Of a stretch of 24,242 nucleotides of DNA, positions 9,834 to 18,600 are shown piece by piece. Made by a program: the position numbers and the translations under genes. Source of the stretch: Oopsacas minuta (lineage: Eukaryota; Porifera; Hexactinellida; Lyssacinosida; Leucopsacidae); contig JAKMXF010000142.1 of assembly GCA_024704765.1 (NCBI GenBank), forward strand, positions 1-24,242, given 5' to 3'. Below the pieces are notes generated by a model. That model saw nothing but the letters and a program-made list of their open reading frames with translations, was not told the DNA's origin and searched no databases. Positions within the stretch are counted from its first letter, which is position 1. The number at the start of each line of letters is the position of its first letter.

Positions 9834-10440
9834 GGACCAATTTTGGTTGCCAAATTTGCTCTGGGAGACCAGTTTTAGCCAGCCAAATTGGTCCTGGGCA
9901 GGACAGTATTAACTCATTTGAGTTGGCAAAATCAACTCATTTTCTTGAATGAGTTGAAAGTTATCGAATGAATTAGTTGTATGAATTGATAACGCAAATC
10001 GGGACTGGAGGTATGAAAAGTAAGTACACTATCTGTGCCAAGAATGGTAAATCATCTAGTGAATTGATGTAACAATTAATTTTGTTTCCACCGTAACAGC
10101 ATTGCTTCAGTAATAATGTCTTAAACTTATTATTTCATATTTAACTCGTATCTTGGTTATAAAATGAGTTAGCAAAATCAAATCATTATTTAAAATGAGT
10201 TGAATGAGTTTGTAGCGGCAAAATGAATGAGTTGAACTATTTGGCTAAAGAAAAGTGAATAAGTTAGTAGACAAAAATGAGTATTTTTGCCAACTCAAAA
10301 TGAGTTGATACAGCCCTGATAGGAGGGGACCATTTTTGGCAACGAAAAGTGGTTCGAGGGAGCAAATTTGGCAGCCATGATTGTCCAGCCGGACCACTAT
10401 TGGCCCATACCAATTTTGGCGTGACAAGGCGGTTCTAATA
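9834..10440. repeat. Composite repeat: GGACCAATTTTGG ends around an ATGAGTT array
   Basis: Left part: GGACCAATTTTGG (9834-9846) is inverted as CCAAATTGGTCC (9883-9894). Middle: ATGAGTT or its complement AACTCAT recurs many times (for example about 9910-9960 and 10160-10310), often next to 'ggcaaaat'. Right part (10327-10430) returns to GGACCATTTTTGGC, GCAAATTTGGC, CGGACCACTATTGG and CCAATTTTGGCGTGAC motifs. The whole looks like one expanded repeat; no coding region. Confidence 0.6.
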
Positions 10441-10667
10441 CGATACATAGTTTTCTATTGCAGAGGAATACAAATAACAATAAACATACATTTTCATTAT
10501 TCGTTATTTAGAAGTATTAGGCATAGTTTTTGACGAAAAGATTTCAAGAAAACCATCAAATAGAGATTGAAAGATGATATAATAACAAAATCGATGTGGT
10601 AATATAAAATCCAAGCTGTCAAGATAAAGCATATGAATTTTATTGAATAGTAGTTGATATAAGCATA

Positions 10668-10745
10668 GCCTACGAAAGATAAGGCCTGATCACTAAGTCC
10701 ATTTCACTGGACCAGTGATAAAAGGAAGTAGATATATTTTTACCA
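10668..10745 (+). repeat. Dispersed repeat, third member of the 757/3524 family
   Basis: gataaggcctgatcacta, agtccatttcactgg and accagtgataaaaggaagt line up with 3535-3580 and with 16394-16420 (ctggaccagggataaaaggaagtgg). The piece from 10441 to 10667 is plain AT-rich DNA. Confidence 0.5.
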
Positions 10746-10748
10746 ATA

Positions 10749-10996
10749 CTAAAGTTCAGAGATCCCACATTTTCTATTCTGAAAGAAAAGATGCAAGCAG
10801 TTTCTGAGTTGATTCATTAAACATTTGAGAGAGAACTGAAAGGTAATGGGTACAACTTTATTCGAAATTTCTCCAGGAAATACCTGAGGTGTGTGAATCA
10901 TTGAAAGAGGAAGAACGGAATACAATATGCCTTCAAGCAGGTTTATCCCTGGTCGAACGTGAAAAGGAAATTGCAAACAAGATATCCTGGGTAAAG
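10749..10996 (-). CDS. Possible last exon of an unidentified gene
   Basis: A minus-strand frame of about 80 codons follows a good-looking acceptor (gatattctttacccag| at about 10997) and ends at a stop at 10749. The residues (RPGINLLEGILYSVLPL, then QVFPGEISNKVV) look like natural protein, but I do not recognise the family. No upstream exon was found, and a repeat end lies immediately beyond the stop. It may equally be a transposon relic or a chance frame. Confidence 0.25.
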
Positions 10997-11508
10997 AATA
11001 TCAGCAGGCCAACAACAAAGGTACATTTTCTGCTCAACCATTTAGATGAGTTCTTAAACTAGTTAGCACTGGAAGGCAATACCCTATTGGTCTGGTTTTC
11101 TTTTCGGAGCAGGCGTTGGAAGTAGTCACAGTGATTTTACCAAATTTTCGAAGGAATATACAGGAAAAAGTAGTTTGCTAAGGGTAACCATAAAATATAA
11201 TGCATAAATAACATCAAAAAAGCAAGAAAGGAAAGTCTGTAATTGGAAAATATTAGTAGTGTAGAGTCTATAAACTCCTAATGTATAATAGTTGCATAAT
11301 GAATTCGGAATTAGCGTGGAATAATTATATAATCAGGAATAGCGAATAAGTAATCCAATGCGTAAAATATAATCTATATTTAGTATGTATATAGGACTTA
11401 TATCCGTTACAATGTATCTGTGGTTTCTATTCAAAATCAATTATTATTGTATAATAATACCAATGCATAAAGTGAATATTTTAATGCGCTACAAGTTCAG
11501 TCTAATAT
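10997..11508. other. No feature seen
   Basis: AT-rich DNA without open frames, recognisable repeats or RNA genes. Confidence 0.4.
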
Positions 11509-11516
11509 AGTGTAAT

Positions 11517-12156
11517 CAGTGGCGGACACTTGACGAAATGTTTGGGGGGTGAAATTAGTTGGGACTCATCACACTTTCAATATTCTTAGTCAGTGCCCCA
11601 ATCAATCTTCTTATTGCCAGCGGCTGATTTTGTGTTTACATGTATCTTTTGTATTTTATATTAGACGTATCGTATATCATATGAAAAGGACCCAACCTTT
11701 TCAAAGTTCTCGCCATCTCGAAGACCTTACATGTGGGTACCGCAACGGTGGAAAGGAGTTTTAGTGGATGAATCGCATATTAAGCTGGGCTCGAAGCAGC
11801 TTAGATTTTCGTTGGCCAGTGACTTTATGCTGCTTTCGATGAACAAAGACATTTTAAAAAGGCTAAATTGGACAAAGTGCTTGATCGTTGGGTGAATCAA
11901 AAGTCCGAGTTGCATCATTAAACTTTTTTTCCTTTATTAAGGCTTTTGAACACTTGAGGATTAGTAGTGTCTTTTCTCAATTTCGCTATATAATTATGCT
12001 ATTTTGGTGTTGTTGTTTCTATTACAATTTGTACTAACTCCTTCCACTTTTAAAGTAAAAGATTCCTTGTGTTTCCACTTATTTACTCAAATTTCTTTAA
12101 ACTTTATTCTTTCGAAATTATTGGGGGGTGGCCACCCCCCCTAGTGTCCGTCACTG
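11517..12156. mobile_element. hAT-like non-autonomous element, 640 bp
   Basis: Begins CAGTGGCGGACACTTG and ends CTAGTGTCCGTCACTG, so the ends are imperfect inverted repeats with G/C-runs just inside (ggggggtg and ggggggtggccacccccc). An 8-bp direct duplication flanks it (AGTGTAAT 11509-11516, GGTGTAAT 12157-12164; 7 of 8), the size typical of hAT transposition. An open plus frame of about 60 codons at 11711-11893 (WVPQRWKGVLVDESHIKLGS) may be a relic of captured or transposase coding sequence; I cannot place it. Confidence 0.82.
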
Positions 12157-12164
12157 GGTGTAAT

Positions 12165-12691
12165 ATCATTGTATATAGCTAAAGAATATCTAAATATAAA
12201 AACATATGTTGCACAACATTTTTCGATAAAATTATTGCAAGTACCAGCGGCTTCCAAATCTCGATAAATCGAAAAAATTTATTATTGCTCGTCTAACTTG
12301 AATGGGAATTAGCATGAAGACTTTATTATAATGGTTATTCTAGAATCTAGAGCTATATTATATCCCGGTATTGAAAATTTTGAGTAGTGTTTTAGGCTTT
12401 GATAAACTAAATTATTACTAAGTCATTCACTTGTATCAACACATTTACAATGATCTACACATTTTGATATGAATTCTTGTATTACTAAATCTCACGGCAT
12501 AGTATATTTTTGGAAAATATAGAGATAGATTAGACTTCTAGATAACTCTCGAGTTACTTGTAACATAGTGATTCGTAGGCATAATTTGTGATTCATTTGG
12601 GGTAAGATGATAACCCTTTGCAAATAGGTATATTCAATAGAGAATCCTATTTGTTGAAAACATAATTGTAGGAGAAATTAAATTTTGTTTT
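12165..12691. other. Upstream region of the ubiquitin-like gene
   Basis: AT-rich, without repeats or coding potential that I recognise. It would contain the promoter and, given the acceptor directly before the ATG at 12695, part of a 5' intron. Confidence 0.4.
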
Positions 12692-12694
12692 AGA

Positions 12695-13195
12695 ATGGAT
12701 TTGAATGTGAACTTAGTTACAGGACGGTATTTACAATTGAAGCTGAATCAGCCATCTTCCCATGAGTTAATCCTTGAGAAGATATCTGATTTGACCAAGA
12801 TACCTCCCAATAAGCAAATGCTCGTGAAAAATGGGAAAGTGATTAAAGAAATCAACCCAATAGTGATCGAGAGCCCAGGAGATATCTGGCTCATTTCTAA
12901 AGTGAGGGCCGGCGTGATAGTACATGTAAAACTATTTAGTGGGGTAATCCTCTCTGTAGAAGTTGAATTGGACGAGGATACCATTTTCAATGTAAAGGAA
13001 AAGATAGCTGAGAAGCAAGATATTGAAACAAGTAAGCAAGCTCTATTCTTCAAAGATAGATCACTGGATGACGATGAGCTAAAATTATCTGCTGCTGGAA
13101 TTCAAAAGGGTGATGTACTGAATTTAATGTTAAAAACTGATGACAGCAGTGTAAGAGTTGAAGAAAAATCTTCCAGTTGTTGCTGTTTCCTATAA
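12695..13195 (+). CDS. Tandem ubiquitin-like protein with C-terminal CAAX box
   Basis: 166 residues. Domain 1 (about 1-70) follows the ubiquitin pattern (MDLNVNLVTGRYLQLKL, helix ELILEKISDLTKIPP, then QMLVKNGKVI). Domain 2 (about 74-147) is a better match (VIVHVKLFSGVILSVEVELDED, helix VKEKIAEKQDI, then ALFFKDRSLDDD and KGDVLNLML). There is no C-terminal diglycine, so it is not expected to be conjugated. It ends K-SSS-CCCFL, whose last four residues (163-166, CCFL) form a CAAX box; leucine at the end favours geranylgeranylation, with neighbouring cysteine 162 as a possible palmitoylation site. In known families, UBL3/MUB proteins are membrane-anchored single ubiquitin folds; a two-domain version is unusual. 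The ATG is two bases after a strong acceptor (TTTTGTTTTAG at 12683-12693), so a 5' intron is likely; an extra upstream coding exon cannot be excluded. It converges with RhoBTB about 1.9 kb downstream. Confidence 0.85.
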   Translation: MDLNVNLVTGRYLQLKLNQPSSHELILEKISDLTKIPPNKQMLVKNGKVIKEINPIVIESPGDIWLISKVRAGVIVHVKLFSGVILSVEVELDEDTIFNVKEKIAEKQDIETSKQALFFKDRSLDDDELKLSAAGIQKGDVLNLMLKTDDSSVRVEEKSSSCCCFL

Positions 13196-13299
13196 ACTAT
13201 CGGGTCTCGAATTTGATTTATGTTGTCATTATAACCACAGCTACTATGCGATATTTTGTATTACATTTGTTAGCTCTTGTTCCTTTACTATGTCTTCAA

Positions 13300-13305
13300 A
13301 TTAAA
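13300..13305 (+). promoter_or_regulatory. Candidate poly(A) signal of the ubiquitin-like gene
   Basis: ATTAAA 105 bp past the stop codon. Plausible spacing, but a weak motif in AT-rich DNA. Confidence 0.35.
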
Positions 13306-13309
13306 TATT

Positions 13310-14295
13310 ACTAATTATTACTATATAGTGCGCTTGTTGTAAGGTAGCTTCACGACTGAGGTATATGCAAAATCAGAAGCGCGAACAGGTCCAGATTAAG
13401 GTAAGTGGGACCATATACCGTATGTGTAGGTAGGCTCTCACTTCAATTTATATTAACTAACTTAATAATATCAATTCAGGGCATCTGCATCAATCATGTC
13501 TGTAGAACCGGCACTTTTAGATACCTACCAAGTAGCGTGCCGTTAAGGGCCGTGTAATTGACTGCATTACTAATACTTACTTGCGCCAAATGAATTCCTC
13601 GGATTCAGGTCTGCGCCACCTAGCATCAAACACTGGCGGCCCCACTGCCGCCAAGCACCTAGATCAGTGGTTTAAAAAGTACACAGAGCATCCGCGTTAG
13701 GTACATGGTCTTAGACACATATTAGTTACATAATGAATATGTATTAGATAGATTAGTCATTACTGTTAAAATCTCTTTAGGTACATACTGTAATGACTGT
13801 GTATTTTGAGTATTGTTGCACAGTTCGTATTGTATGAGAGGTGGACTATCTGCTCTATGGAATGGTAGTTTCCCTACTCAGGTTACTATAATAAGGATGA
13901 AATTTGGCAGACTATGGTTTATGGTAGAGATGAAAAAGTACAAATTCTAGAAAGGGACGAATAAATGCTAACTTCGATAAAAACTATCCTCAAACATAAC
14001 ACAGGCCAACATTTTCTTGGCTGATAAGTTTAGACTATTTCTAGGGTATATCGGGGTCATTGAGTTCCAAAATGGCACTAGTTCTGGTCAATTGGCTCTA
14101 CTTTTCGTGATATTGTATAATTATGTTTTTCAGCATCCGTGAATCTGTGTTCACTGATACCATATAGTATGTATGTATTACCTTATAACTAGAATTGAAT
14201 GGACGTAATAAGCAGATAATTTGAGATATAATATGATCTGAATACTTANCATGAATAAATTTGGGTGTCATCAGGTATATAATGCATATTTAAAG
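13310..14295. other. Intergenic, weak repeats, no gene seen
   Basis: 13340-13420 shares motifs with 4200-4330. A GC-richer block at 13560-13680 contains a GGCGGC-type patch (ctggcggccccactgccgcc), which folds on itself, but no open frame. The motif 'agggtatatcgggg' at 14043-14056 repeats the inverted start of the window. N at 14249. Confidence 0.4.
14249..14249. other. Ambiguous base (N)
   Basis: Single undetermined base in intergenic DNA. Confidence 0.95.
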
Positions 14296-14379
14296 CTTCC
14301 TCGGATTTAGCGACAAATCGGATATAACGACCTTTTTTGCCTGTCCAAACGAGTGTCGTTAAATCCAATGTTTACTGTA
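14296..14379 (-). mobile_element. pogo/Tigger-like element end
   Basis: Read on the minus strand it starts TACAGTAAACATTGGATTT and continues with repeated 'gattta.cgac' and 'ggtcgtta' motifs, the typical terminal layout of pogo-like MITEs with TA at the edge (14378-14379). The other end is not evident; similar 'aacgacc' pieces are at 17455-17475 and 20620-20890. Confidence 0.5.
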
Positions 14380-14380
14380 C

Positions 14381-14875
14381 TCAAGTATGCTGAGTCTAAA
14401 TATTGTAAACGACATCAATATTATTTAATCTCAATTGTTGTTTGTCTGTTTTATTGTCCGTTGAATACCTCAAGGAGCAATGCGATGAGTTCATCGCGAA
14501 GCGACGAGCCAAAGGCTTGTATATTCTAAATGAGAAGCTTGAAAACGCGAAATTCGGATTCAGCGTACATTGTTACGCCATTGTAGTCGTTAAGAGCAAG
14601 TTTCTACCATTATTTCAAGATGTTAACTATTGTTTACTTGATAAAAACAACAATTTATTTACATATGATTAATTCAAAAGTGTGAAAATCGGATACAACA
14701 TATTCGATAGATTTAGTCAAGTTATATTGAATTCTGTTTAGTAACTTGCTAAACACGAGTAATGCAAAGTTATGACATCTCAGGGCTTGGGTATTCGAAT
14801 TGTAAACAACATTCCATAAATCCTTTCCTTGACAACAGACAAACAGACAACACTGGAAATTTAATAATATAGATT
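14381..14875. mobile_element. MITE-like repeat carrying the hairpin module
   Basis: Ends are imperfect inverted repeats: about 14417-14463 (aatattatttaat, then gttgtttgtctgttt, then gtccgttg) against the complement of 14832-14870 (caacagacaaacagacaac, then aatttaataatat). The left arm is shared with 563-642, and the right arm with 18580-18625. Next to the left arm is the GC-rich hairpin module (14466-14524). The block at 14638-14720, inverted, matches 18695-18812 almost throughout (tcatatgtaaat.tattgttg). A 76-codon plus frame crosses the hairpins and is probably incidental. Confidence 0.65.
14466..14524 (+). repeat. Hairpin-module repeat, copy 2
   Basis: Contains TCGC-GAA-GCGA (14494-14504), immediately followed by ACGAGCC-AAA-GGCTTGT (14504-14520; one G-T pair), after gagttca. 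The first stem seen in other copies is decayed here (gagcaatgcg). Confidence 0.65.
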
Positions 14876-15051
14876 CAACACTTTTTCCAATACTTTTCTT
14901 TTATACACTAAACTAGGAAAACACAATGAGTAAATATTACAAATAATTGTAGAAACATAGATAATCTAACCAAAAAATAAAATCATACCATTACACCTTA
15001 TATAAATTTGGAGACACTTAGGAATCCAAGTATAGTACTTGTACAAGCTTA

Positions 15052-15681
15052 CTACATCATCAAACACTTCATCCCGGTTGTAGCCTGATTTTCTCCGTAG
15101 TACTTATTTTGGTACTCCTCCATATCCTTGATATAAGAAATAGGAGGCCATCTATTATTAATCACGAATGTAGCATGTTCTTCATCCAAACGCTGAACAT
15201 CTCCCTTAGACTCAAATACAGAATAATTAGTTGATATAAAGTGCAAACACCAACCAACAAGCTGTTTTGCATTATAGGCTTGTGCAACTCTTAGCAACTC
15301 TGGGAGATCAACGATTGATCCGGCAATACGCTCAGTGGTCTCTCTCTCTACATATTTTGTAAGCGCAAGTTCGCATCTAGCTACAAGGCGAGGTAAACAA
15401 TATTGATTAGCTGCCGACATTATTCCAACTAAATCAACTGATCCATCCACAACAGTAGTCATGGAATATATAAAATGGAGTAATTCACGAAATACTTGAA
15501 CTTCGATTTCTGTAATTTCGATCACATTAGATTGAGATTTGGCTAAATTTCCAATGAGCAAAGCTCTCAGTACTTCACTCCTTGCAACAATAACACATCG
15601 ATGAGCAGGAATTAGTTCTTCGCCTACTTTGAATTGCATATCAGAGAGTGTGGATTTACCAACAAATAATTCACTTGCAAC
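15052..15681 (-). CDS. RhoBTB: RhoBTB exon 5 (BTB2, C-terminal tail, CAAX)
   Basis: 630 nt from acceptor TTATTTTACAG to TAG at 15054-15052. It encodes BTB2 ([20 protein letters not shown], then [10 protein letters not shown] and ANQYCLPRL), a BACK-like helical segment, the signature [12 protein letters not shown], and the final CLMM. An in-frame ATG upstream (15747) lies in the intron. Confidence 0.94.
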   Translation of the reverse strand, partial: VASELFVGKSTLSDMQFKVGEELIPAHRCVIVARSEVLRALLIGNLAKSQSNVIEITEIEVQVFRELLHFIYSMTTVVDGSVDLVGIMSAANQYCLPRLVARCELALTKYVERETTERIAGSIVDLPELLRVAQAYNAKQLVGWCLHFISTNYSVFESKGDVQRLDEEHATFVINNRWPPISYIKDMEEYQNKYYGENQATTGMKCLMM

Positions 15682-18600
15682 CTGTAAAATAATAAAGGAA
15701 ATAAAATCAAATATTTTACTGAAAGAGCAAAGGCAGTTAGTGCACACACTCCATTATATCAAACTAATATCAATCTTTGCATTATTGCATAACTTTTGGG
15801 AGGCCTGCGTGGTCAAATACAACTCTAGTTAGCAATGGAAAGGATAAGTGTTCACACAGCTTCTCAAATCTATATTCAACTTAGCAGTGGCATACCCAGT
15901 ACGGCTGATGCGGTGTTTCTGTAAAACTAATCGCTCTGTTATACCATCTTTATCTCTTCGAAAATATACAATTCGTTAATAATTTCATTATTTTTATATA
16001 ATATAATGAATAGACAGTTTGTAAGTTTGATTCCAGCGGTACTAAGTTAACCAATGCAGCGAAGCAGGACCAATTACCAAACTGTTGCGCCGCTGTAGGA
16101 CAACAATTGAATACTGAAATTTATCGCCGTACAACTTTTCGAATGGATATGCCGCGCTTGTAGGAGGTGTAATATAGCAATTTTCGCATGCCTTGATATG
16201 TATTCCTACAGGTGGAACAATATTCGTGAACAGAGATACCAATCCTAGCGAAAATATGTTCCATTTTCGATTGATATATTTTAGATGGATTCGACGTCGA
16301 TTGCATTTCTTTGAAAATAATTTGTATATAGAAAGTAAAACTTTATTCCTCTAGAAATATATTAATATTAGGCTTGCTTATTGAATCAATTTTCGCTGGA
16401 CCAGGGATAAAAGGAAGTGGAATTGGTGGATTTATTTTACACATCTCTGGGATGGGAAATATAATATTCGCTGATAATAAGAAACTTTCACAATTTCATC
16501 CGAAAAATGTAATATTGATATGTAACAATTTCCAAAATTATTTGTTCATTTTATATTCATAAAACAACAAAAAATTTATAAATGATAAATTAAGAATGAC
16601 AAATTCGTAATTCATCATATGTAAATTTATTGTTGTTTTTATGAATATAAGGATATCTCTTACGAATGTGACGTAATCATGAATATGCATATAACTAGAT
16701 TCAACTAAAAGTATGGGTAAGTTATTAATACTGGTAAGAACCATAGAATCGAATTTAAGTGTTTACAATCGAATCTAAGGAAGAAAGAATTCGGAAATAT
16801 TTTGTAGAGGAAATACACAAACCTGTCCAGCAATTTCATTCATATAAGTAGAGATGCTAGGGTTAAGATCATCAGATTGATCCTCAATGTTTTGGCAAAA
16901 CTGAGACATTTTGGGTAATGAGAAGAAATCTGCAGCCTTTATAGTTTCGGGAATCATATCGTCTTGGTCCAAGATAAATACTGTACCAGTGTACAAAAAT
17001 TCTATTACCCTACGTAAGCCCAAATCTGAGAATATCTCACAATCTACCTCAAGTACTGGATATTCCTTACCATCAATTTCCTCAACTTTGAAGCTTATAA
17101 ATCCACTAACCCTACCTTCATTTATCATAGAAGCAGAGACACGTTGTTGTCCTTGACTCTCTGTATCGAGAAGTAATTTGGGTTTACCAACACGAAGTAA
17201 CTATGAAAAATAGACAATAAATATTATATTTAATAATGCTGAGAGCAATTAAACAATGCGATCGTAATCGTAATCAGAATTTTAATCAGTGGCGGATTTA
17301 GAGGAGGGGGCAATTGTCCTCCCCACCCCTTTTCCAGGAATAGGTGCCAAAACATATTTTGAAATTATGTGGTTTTGTTTACGATTATATATTCAATATA
17401 CCCGCATACATATAGTGTTATACACTATTGGCTGGTACTAGAATACAATAGACTCCGGTTAATAACGACCAAAATCTGGAATAAATGAGTTTCTTCTATG
17501 CGAGTCAACTGTATATATTCACTATCGTATAAAATGACAATTATAGCATACAGTAGAACCTCTATAAGTGGGGGAGGTTAGGCCGGCGAATCTTCAAATA
17601 ACCCCCACATTTCCCATTTATAATTTCTAATGTAAATGTCCTTAAGCTTAGTTTTTTTGAGTCAATATGCATAACCACTTCCTCCAACGACTGTTTTCCA
17701 ATGCTATTTGATTATAAGAATATGTCCAAAGATGTTGGATGAATTTTCTCCTGAGAAACCCAAAAAATTCAATTCATCATAGCGATAAATACGTGTATTC
17801 CTTCCAAATTTCACACAAGAATTGATTATTCAATAAAATTTGTCTTATAATTCCCCACTTAAAGATGTAATTTCAATGGTGTGAGGCATGATTTATCTAA
17901 ATAATGCCCCATTCCACATTCCCCGCTTATAGAGGTTCGTTTCTATGGAAATGAGTGAAGGTGGGCCAAAACCCCACCTATAGAGGTTTCACTGTATATT
18001 AGAGCTAAATTGTCCTGGAAAATGAGTGAACATAGCACTAGATGGATTTTTGGGTGTTTAGGAATGATATAAATTCTGGGGAAGTTTACCCTCCCAGACC
18101 TCGGATTATACAATTACTCGCTAAGCTCGCTTCTCCTTCCTTCCACAAATCCTGGATCTGCCACAGTTTTAATCATTGAGTAGCGTCGTAATCGTTCAAA
18201 AATCTAAATAGGAATTGACCCCAACTCTGATTCAGAAATTAACAAGCGGTCATATATCAGTAAACAGATTCACTGGTAAGATTGGAAAATTAAATAATAA
18301 ATTTACCTGTCTAAAGAAATGGCTATTACAGGCAAGGATAATTCTGTTGAGATAGTGGTAGTGATCCAGGCGTTTAATGATGAAATCTGAGGCTGTAGGA
18401 GATTCTAGCAGATACTTCATATCATGACCATATGTTATTAGAGGAATATTTATCCAAGGTGCTTTTCCTGCAGGTGGCATATCAGGAGGAGGAGGAATTG
18501 CAGCTTTGGCCGTTTCGTCAGTTTGTCGCCGCCAGAAAAAAGAAAACTTCCTACAAACATTAGGAATAAATGTATAATCAATATTATTAAATCAAAATTG

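Larger units (their letters stand above)
17201..18306 (-). other. RhoBTB intron 3, mostly transposon
   Basis: 1106 bp, of which 879 bp are a hAT-like element with a pogo-like element inside it. Removing both leaves an intron of a little over 200 bp. Confidence 0.85.

Noticed and set aside
9905-10310. CRISPR-like array of ATGAGTT repeats
   Set aside because: Repeats are too short, irregularly spaced and in both orientations, and the DNA is animal.
12748-13053. Minus-strand open frame of 101 codons
   Set aside because: It lies opposite the ubiquitin-like gene and has no domain; the plus-strand reading explains the conservation pattern.
14442-14672. Plus-strand frame of 76 codons
   Set aside because: It runs through the hairpin module and MITE sequence; stems and repeat copies explain the DNA better than a protein.
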